Origin: Alloscardovia criceti DSM 17774
GTDB taxonomy: Bacteria > Actinomycetota > Actinomycetes > Actinomycetales > Bifidobacteriaceae
Direction: 5' to 3'
DNA: 64,000 nt
Assembly (NCBI RefSeq): GCF_000376885.1
Contig: NZ_AQXR01000011.1
Span: forward strand, 124,001-188,000
Shown piece after piece: positions 60,892 to 64,000 of the stretch. How positions within the stretch are numbered: the first letter of the stretch is position 1; the number at the start of each line of letters is the position of its first letter. The notes under the pieces were generated by a model. The model was not told where the DNA came from and searched no databases. It was given only the letters and a program-made list of their open reading frames with translations. The translations under genes were made by a program, and so were the position numbers.

Positions 60892-61896
60892 ATGAGCAGT
60901 GTACAAACTGTGTCAGCGAATACCAGTTCGTCCCGAATCAGACGTAAAGATAAAATTCAAAAAAATATCGAGATTGCAGTTCTGTCTGTTCCTGCTCTCA
61001 TCATGTTCCTAGGTTTTGTCATTTTGCCGGTATTCATGGCAGCCTATTACGGATTCTTTAAATGGAAAGGCTATGGAAAGCCTGAAGTTAATGGAACATT
61101 CATCGGCTTGCAAAATTATGCCGTAATCCTGCAAGATCCAAACTTCCAAGAAGCTTTTATGCACACCATGATGGTGGTGGTTGCTTCCTTGATTATTCAA
61201 GGACCATTGGCAATTCTTTTTTCGCTACTTCTCAATCAAAAGTTTAAGGGACGTGCACTGATTCGTACCCTCATCTTCGTGCCATACGTAGTATCCGAAG
61301 TTATTGTGGGTACCGGTTGGTCCTTGATGCTTCAAACCAGTGGAGCTGTCAATGCAGTGCTCAAGAGTTGGGGCATTCCAGGAGCGGATTGGATTTCTGA
61401 TCCAAAAATAGCGTTCTGGACACTGATGATGATTATCACTTGGAAGTACATAGGATTTGCTGTCATCTTAATGATTGCCGGTATGCAGTCCATACCTGAA
61501 GAACTGTATGAAGCTGCGCGCGTCGACGGCGCCGGTTTCTGGCAGCAGCACTGGAGCATCACCCTTCCGCTCCTTGCGCCAACTATCCGTATTTGGGCAT
61601 TTATGTCGATTATTGGTTCGTTGCAGCTTTTCGACTTGGTATACATCATTTGGGGACAATACGTATCCTCCACAGCCGGTACATCCACAATGGCAACGTA
61701 CATGGTTCGCGAAGGACGACTTGCAAATAATTACGGTTATGGTTCTGCAGTAGCGGTAGTCATCTTCGTTATTTCTCTAGTTATCGCCTTAACCTACCAG
61801 CACTTTGTCTTAAACCGCGATCTTGAAGGTGCGATAACGACGAAGAAGTCCGCACGCAAGTCACAGAAGAATACTAACGTTCAAGGAGCTGAGTGA
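60892..61896 (+). CDS. Sugar ABC transporter permease (MalF-like)
   Basis: 334 residues with a Lys-rich N-terminus, about six membrane segments and the EAA loop EELYEAARVDGAGFWQQHWSITLPLL near 203-228 that docks the ATPase. Belongs to the CUT1 (MalF/UgpA) class. The ATG at 60892 has GGAAG at 60881-60885; a frame open to an ATG at 60838 lies within the folded intercistronic region and is less likely. It is followed by its partner after one base. Confidence 0.93.
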   Translation: MSSVQTVSANTSSSRIRRKDKIQKNIEIAVLSVPALIMFLGFVILPVFMAAYYGFFKWKGYGKPEVNGTFIGLQNYAVILQDPNFQEAFMHTMMVVVASLIIQGPLAILFSLLLNQKFKGRALIRTLIFVPYVVSEVIVGTGWSLMLQTSGAVNAVLKSWGIPGADWISDPKIAFWTLMMIITWKYIGFAVILMIAGMQSIPEELYEAARVDGAGFWQQHWSITLPLLAPTIRIWAFMSIIGSLQLFDLVYIIWGQYVSSTAGTSTMATYMVREGRLANNYGYGSAVAVVIFVISLVIALTYQHFVLNRDLEGAITTKKSARKSQKNTNVQGAE

Positions 61897-61897
61897 T

Positions 61898-62770
61898 ATG
61901 TCTATACGCACACGGCACACTAAAAACCCGGATGGCATCCGCAGGTCACAGAAAACACCATGGGGACATCCTGTTGTTTATTTATTGTCTTTAATTCTTG
62001 TACTGATTTGCATTATTCCGGTTGTGTACATCATAATCGGCGGATTTAGAACGAATTCACAGATTACGCGCGATCCTGCGGGTTTGCCGAATCCATGGAA
62101 TTTTGAGAACTACAAAACCGTTTTTACCTCCAATATTTTCTGGTCGGAACTGGTGAATTCGTTGATTGTCAGCGTTGCCACCATGGTAGGCATCGTAGTG
62201 CTCAGCCTTATGGTCAGCTTTGTGCTTGCGCGCTATGAGTTCAAGTCCCGAAATCTCATGTATTCACTGTTTGCGGCGGGCATGATGTTCCCTATTACCG
62301 TTGCAATCACGCCTTTGTACTTGCTGTTGAAGAATTTGCACTTAGTAAATTCTCACTTGGGCATTATTCTTCCGCAAATCGCCTTTGGCCTTCCGCAGGC
62401 CATCATCATTCTTGTACCGTTCCTTCAATCTATTCCAAAATCTTTGGAAGAAGCGGCGCTGATCGATGGTACCTCACGACTGGGCTTCTTCTTTAGAATG
62501 GTTTTGCCGTTGAGCTGGCCAGGCGTGGCAACCGTGGGCATTCTTGCCTTTGTCGCTAGCTGGAATGCGTATATGCTTCCGCTGTTCCTGCTCAATGATT
62601 CGAGCAAGTATACGCTGCCATTAGGCGTGCAAATGTTTAGTTCCCAGCATTCGGTGGATACTGCACAAGTGCTTGCTTTCACCGCTTTGAGTATGATTCC
62701 GGCTTTGATTTGCTTCACCATATTCCAAAAGAAGATTGTGGGTGGTCTTGCTGGAGCGGTCAAGGGTTAA
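61898..62770 (+). CDS. Sugar ABC transporter permease (MalG-like)
   Basis: 290 residues with about six membrane segments and the EAA loop KSLEEAALIDGTSRLGFFFRMVLPL near 180-205, typical CUT1 MalG class. It partners the preceding permease. AAGGAG lies 9 nt before the ATG. No ATP-binding-cassette gene follows; a GH43 gene does, so a shared ATPase (MsiK-like, encoded elsewhere) would energise this importer. That is the common pattern in actinobacteria. Confidence 0.94.
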   Translation: MSIRTRHTKNPDGIRRSQKTPWGHPVVYLLSLILVLICIIPVVYIIIGGFRTNSQITRDPAGLPNPWNFENYKTVFTSNIFWSELVNSLIVSVATMVGIVVLSLMVSFVLARYEFKSRNLMYSLFAAGMMFPITVAITPLYLLLKNLHLVNSHLGIILPQIAFGLPQAIIILVPFLQSIPKSLEEAALIDGTSRLGFFFRMVLPLSWPGVATVGILAFVASWNAYMLPLFLLNDSSKYTLPLGVQMFSSQHSVDTAQVLAFTALSMIPALICFTIFQKKIVGGLAGAVKG

Positions 62771-62799
62771 TCAGCAAAATCACGTACTATACACAACTT

Positions 62800-62835
62800 T
62801 CGGAAGGCTCAACTTCTCCCCCACGAGCCTTCCGA
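62800..62835 (+). other. Hairpin between permease and GH43 genes
   Basis: TCGGAAGGCTC (62800-62810) pairs with GAGCCTTCCGA (62825-62835) around 14 nt. There is no T run after it, so it is more likely a processing or partial attenuation element than a full terminator. Confidence 0.55.
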
Positions 62836-62886
62836 CCATCTACCTACGTTTAGCTATGCTGCTGACGTTGTTCGCAGGAGAATGAT

Positions 62887-64000
62887 ATGAAGATTGTCAA
62901 TCCAGTTCTTCCAGGTTTCAATGCAGACCCTTCGATTATCCGAGTAGGGCAGACCTACTATATTGCAAACTCTACTTTTGAATGGTTCCCAGGCGTACGC
63001 CTTCACGAATCTCAAGATCTCGTGCACTGGAATCTGTTGCCAAGCCCGATTAATCGGACCTCGCAGATTGATATGCGCGGCGTGCCTTCATCGGGCGGCG
63101 TGTGGGCTCCAGATTTGAGCTACGCGGATGGCAAGTTTTGGCTGATTTACTCCAATATTGTTATGGTCAACGGTGCTTTTAAGGATGGCACGAATTATCT
63201 GATTACAGCAGAGGATATCCGCGGACCTTGGTCAGAGCCAATTCAGCTGAATAATACAGGCTTCGATCCTTCACTTTTCCATGATGACGATGGGCGTAAA
63301 TACCTTGTACAGCAAACGTGGGATTTTAGAGAGTATCGCCATGCTTTTGACGGCATTACACTCACCGAGTTTGATACCTCTACGATGACGCTGAAGCCGG
63401 AAACGGCTCGCACCATTTGGAATGGTACCGAGGCGAAACTAGTAGAAGGACCGCACTTGTATAAGCGCAACGGTTACTACTATTTGTTTGCGGCTGAGGG
63501 CGGTACCGTGTATACGCATCGCGAATCGGTGGCGCGTTCCACGAGCCTAGATGAACTTAGTTTCGAGTCCATGCCAAGCAATCCCTTTATCAGCAATTTC
63601 GATACGCCAGAATCCTATTTGCAAAAGCAGGGACATGGAGCTTTAGTGGATACGCCATCGGGGCAGTGGTATTACGCCTCCTTGTGTGGCCGACCTTGGC
63701 ATCACGATATAGAACCGGCATATGATCCACGCGGTTGGTGCACCTTGGGGCGCGAAACCTCCATCCAGCAAGTGGAATGGGATGAGGATGGCTGGCCATA
63801 CATTGTGGGTGGTCATGGAGGGTTAACTGAGGTGGATGCTCCGGTGGATGCTATCGAAACAGTAGCGCCTGAAAACCATAATCAGCACGATGAGTTCGAA
63901 AGCAATTGTCTCGATATCAATTGGAATACTTTGCGTGTGCCTTTTACAGAGGCTATGGGCGAAGTGGGCAATGGGCGCTTGGTACTCACCGGTCAAGGCT
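62887..64000 (+). CDS. GH43 beta-xylosidase-like glycoside hydrolase (3' end outside window)
   Basis: 371 codons are visible and the frame is open to the last base. It starts MKIVNPVLPGFNADPSIIRVG, the GH43 five-bladed propeller entry, with the base Asp at 14. The pKa-modulating Asp is in GFDPSLF near 127, and the acid Glu in VEGPHLYK near 187. A GHGALVDTPSGQWYYASLCGRP-like run near 245-270 is typical of beta-xylosidases with a C-terminal GH43 beta-sandwich domain (started after about 335). No signal peptide, so it acts on imported xylo-oligosaccharides. AGGAG is at 62876-62880. Alpha-L-arabinofuranosidase is the alternative. Confidence 0.9.
   Translation, partial: MKIVNPVLPGFNADPSIIRVGQTYYIANSTFEWFPGVRLHESQDLVHWNLLPSPINRTSQIDMRGVPSSGGVWAPDLSYADGKFWLIYSNIVMVNGAFKDGTNYLITAEDIRGPWSEPIQLNNTGFDPSLFHDDDGRKYLVQQTWDFREYRHAFDGITLTEFDTSTMTLKPETARTIWNGTEAKLVEGPHLYKRNGYYYLFAAEGGTVYTHRESVARSTSLDELSFESMPSNPFISNFDTPESYLQKQGHGALVDTPSGQWYYASLCGRPWHHDIEPAYDPRGWCTLGRETSIQQVEWDEDGWPYIVGGHGGLTEVDAPVDAIETVAPENHNQHDEFESNCLDINWNTLRVPFTEAMGEVGNGRLVLTGQG

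Noticed and set aside
1-64000. Phage, insertion sequence, toxin-antitoxin or defence island
   Set aside because: No integrase, transposase, restriction-modification or toxin-like genes, and no long repeats were seen; the content is mostly housekeeping.

Overview
The window looks like chromosomal DNA of an actinobacterium, most probably of the family Bifidobacteriaceae (an Alloscardovia/Scardovia/Bifidobacterium-like organism). This is inferred from gene content and from moderate GC by eye, not from a database search. Pointers are an AdnAB-type helicase-nuclease pair instead of RecBCD, a type 2 (eukaryote-like) isoleucyl-tRNA synthetase behind a T-box with a very short stem I, a dapB-dapA-RNase J block, and a LacI-controlled oligosaccharide ABC operon without its own ATPase.

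Layout. 1-7220: the adnA (5' end outside the window) and adnB helicase-nuclease genes, closed by a strong terminator. 7287-13951: an envelope group with a membrane-anchored esterase, an MprF-like aminoacyl-lipid synthase, a GNAT acetyltransferase and an MFS transporter. 13972-22548: dapB, dapA, RNase J, aminopeptidase N, glmM and peptide deformylase, ending in a bidirectional terminator. 22568-27803: an arylsulfotransferase-fold membrane protein lacking the catalytic histidines, an Rrf2 regulator overlapping an RclA-like flavoprotein, a 9-G tract, a secreted or surface protein and a small membrane protein. 27943-30419: tRNA-Arg(CCT), xseB/xseA and a probably leaderless acetyltransferase gene. 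30435-39573: T-box leader and ileS, corA with a possible leader peptide, an orphan amino-acid-binding lipoprotein, and leuS. 39649-46641: comEA, comEC, holA, tsaE, tsaB, rimI, tsaD and tRNA-Arg(ACG). 46888-53320: nhaA, a LOG-family gene, a methyltransferase gene divergent from ogt, then yraN-comM-dprA on the minus strand. 53364-57812: pyridoxamine kinase, metY, a ROK regulator and an orphan LuxR-type response regulator. 58006-64000: a LacI regulator diverging from a lipoprotein/two-permease ABC importer and a GH43 beta-xylosidase that runs off the end.

How the genes work together. comEA, comEC, dprA and comM are parts of a DNA uptake and processing route, and AdnAB and exonuclease VII process DNA ends. 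tsaE/B/D with rimI supply the t6A tRNA modification. dapA/dapB and glmM feed peptidoglycan synthesis. The last operon probably imports and hydrolyses xylo-oligosaccharides under LacI control, with a 39-bp palindrome in the regulator's own leader and further CGAAA/TTTCG sites before the transporter.

I saw no phage, transposon, CRISPR array or rRNA. The less ordinary points are the histidine-less arylsulfotransferase-like protein, the G9 tract between a redox regulator and a surface-protein gene, the folded RNA between the sugar-binding protein and its permeases, the possible leader peptide before corA, and the 14-nt divergent start region at 49.7 kb.
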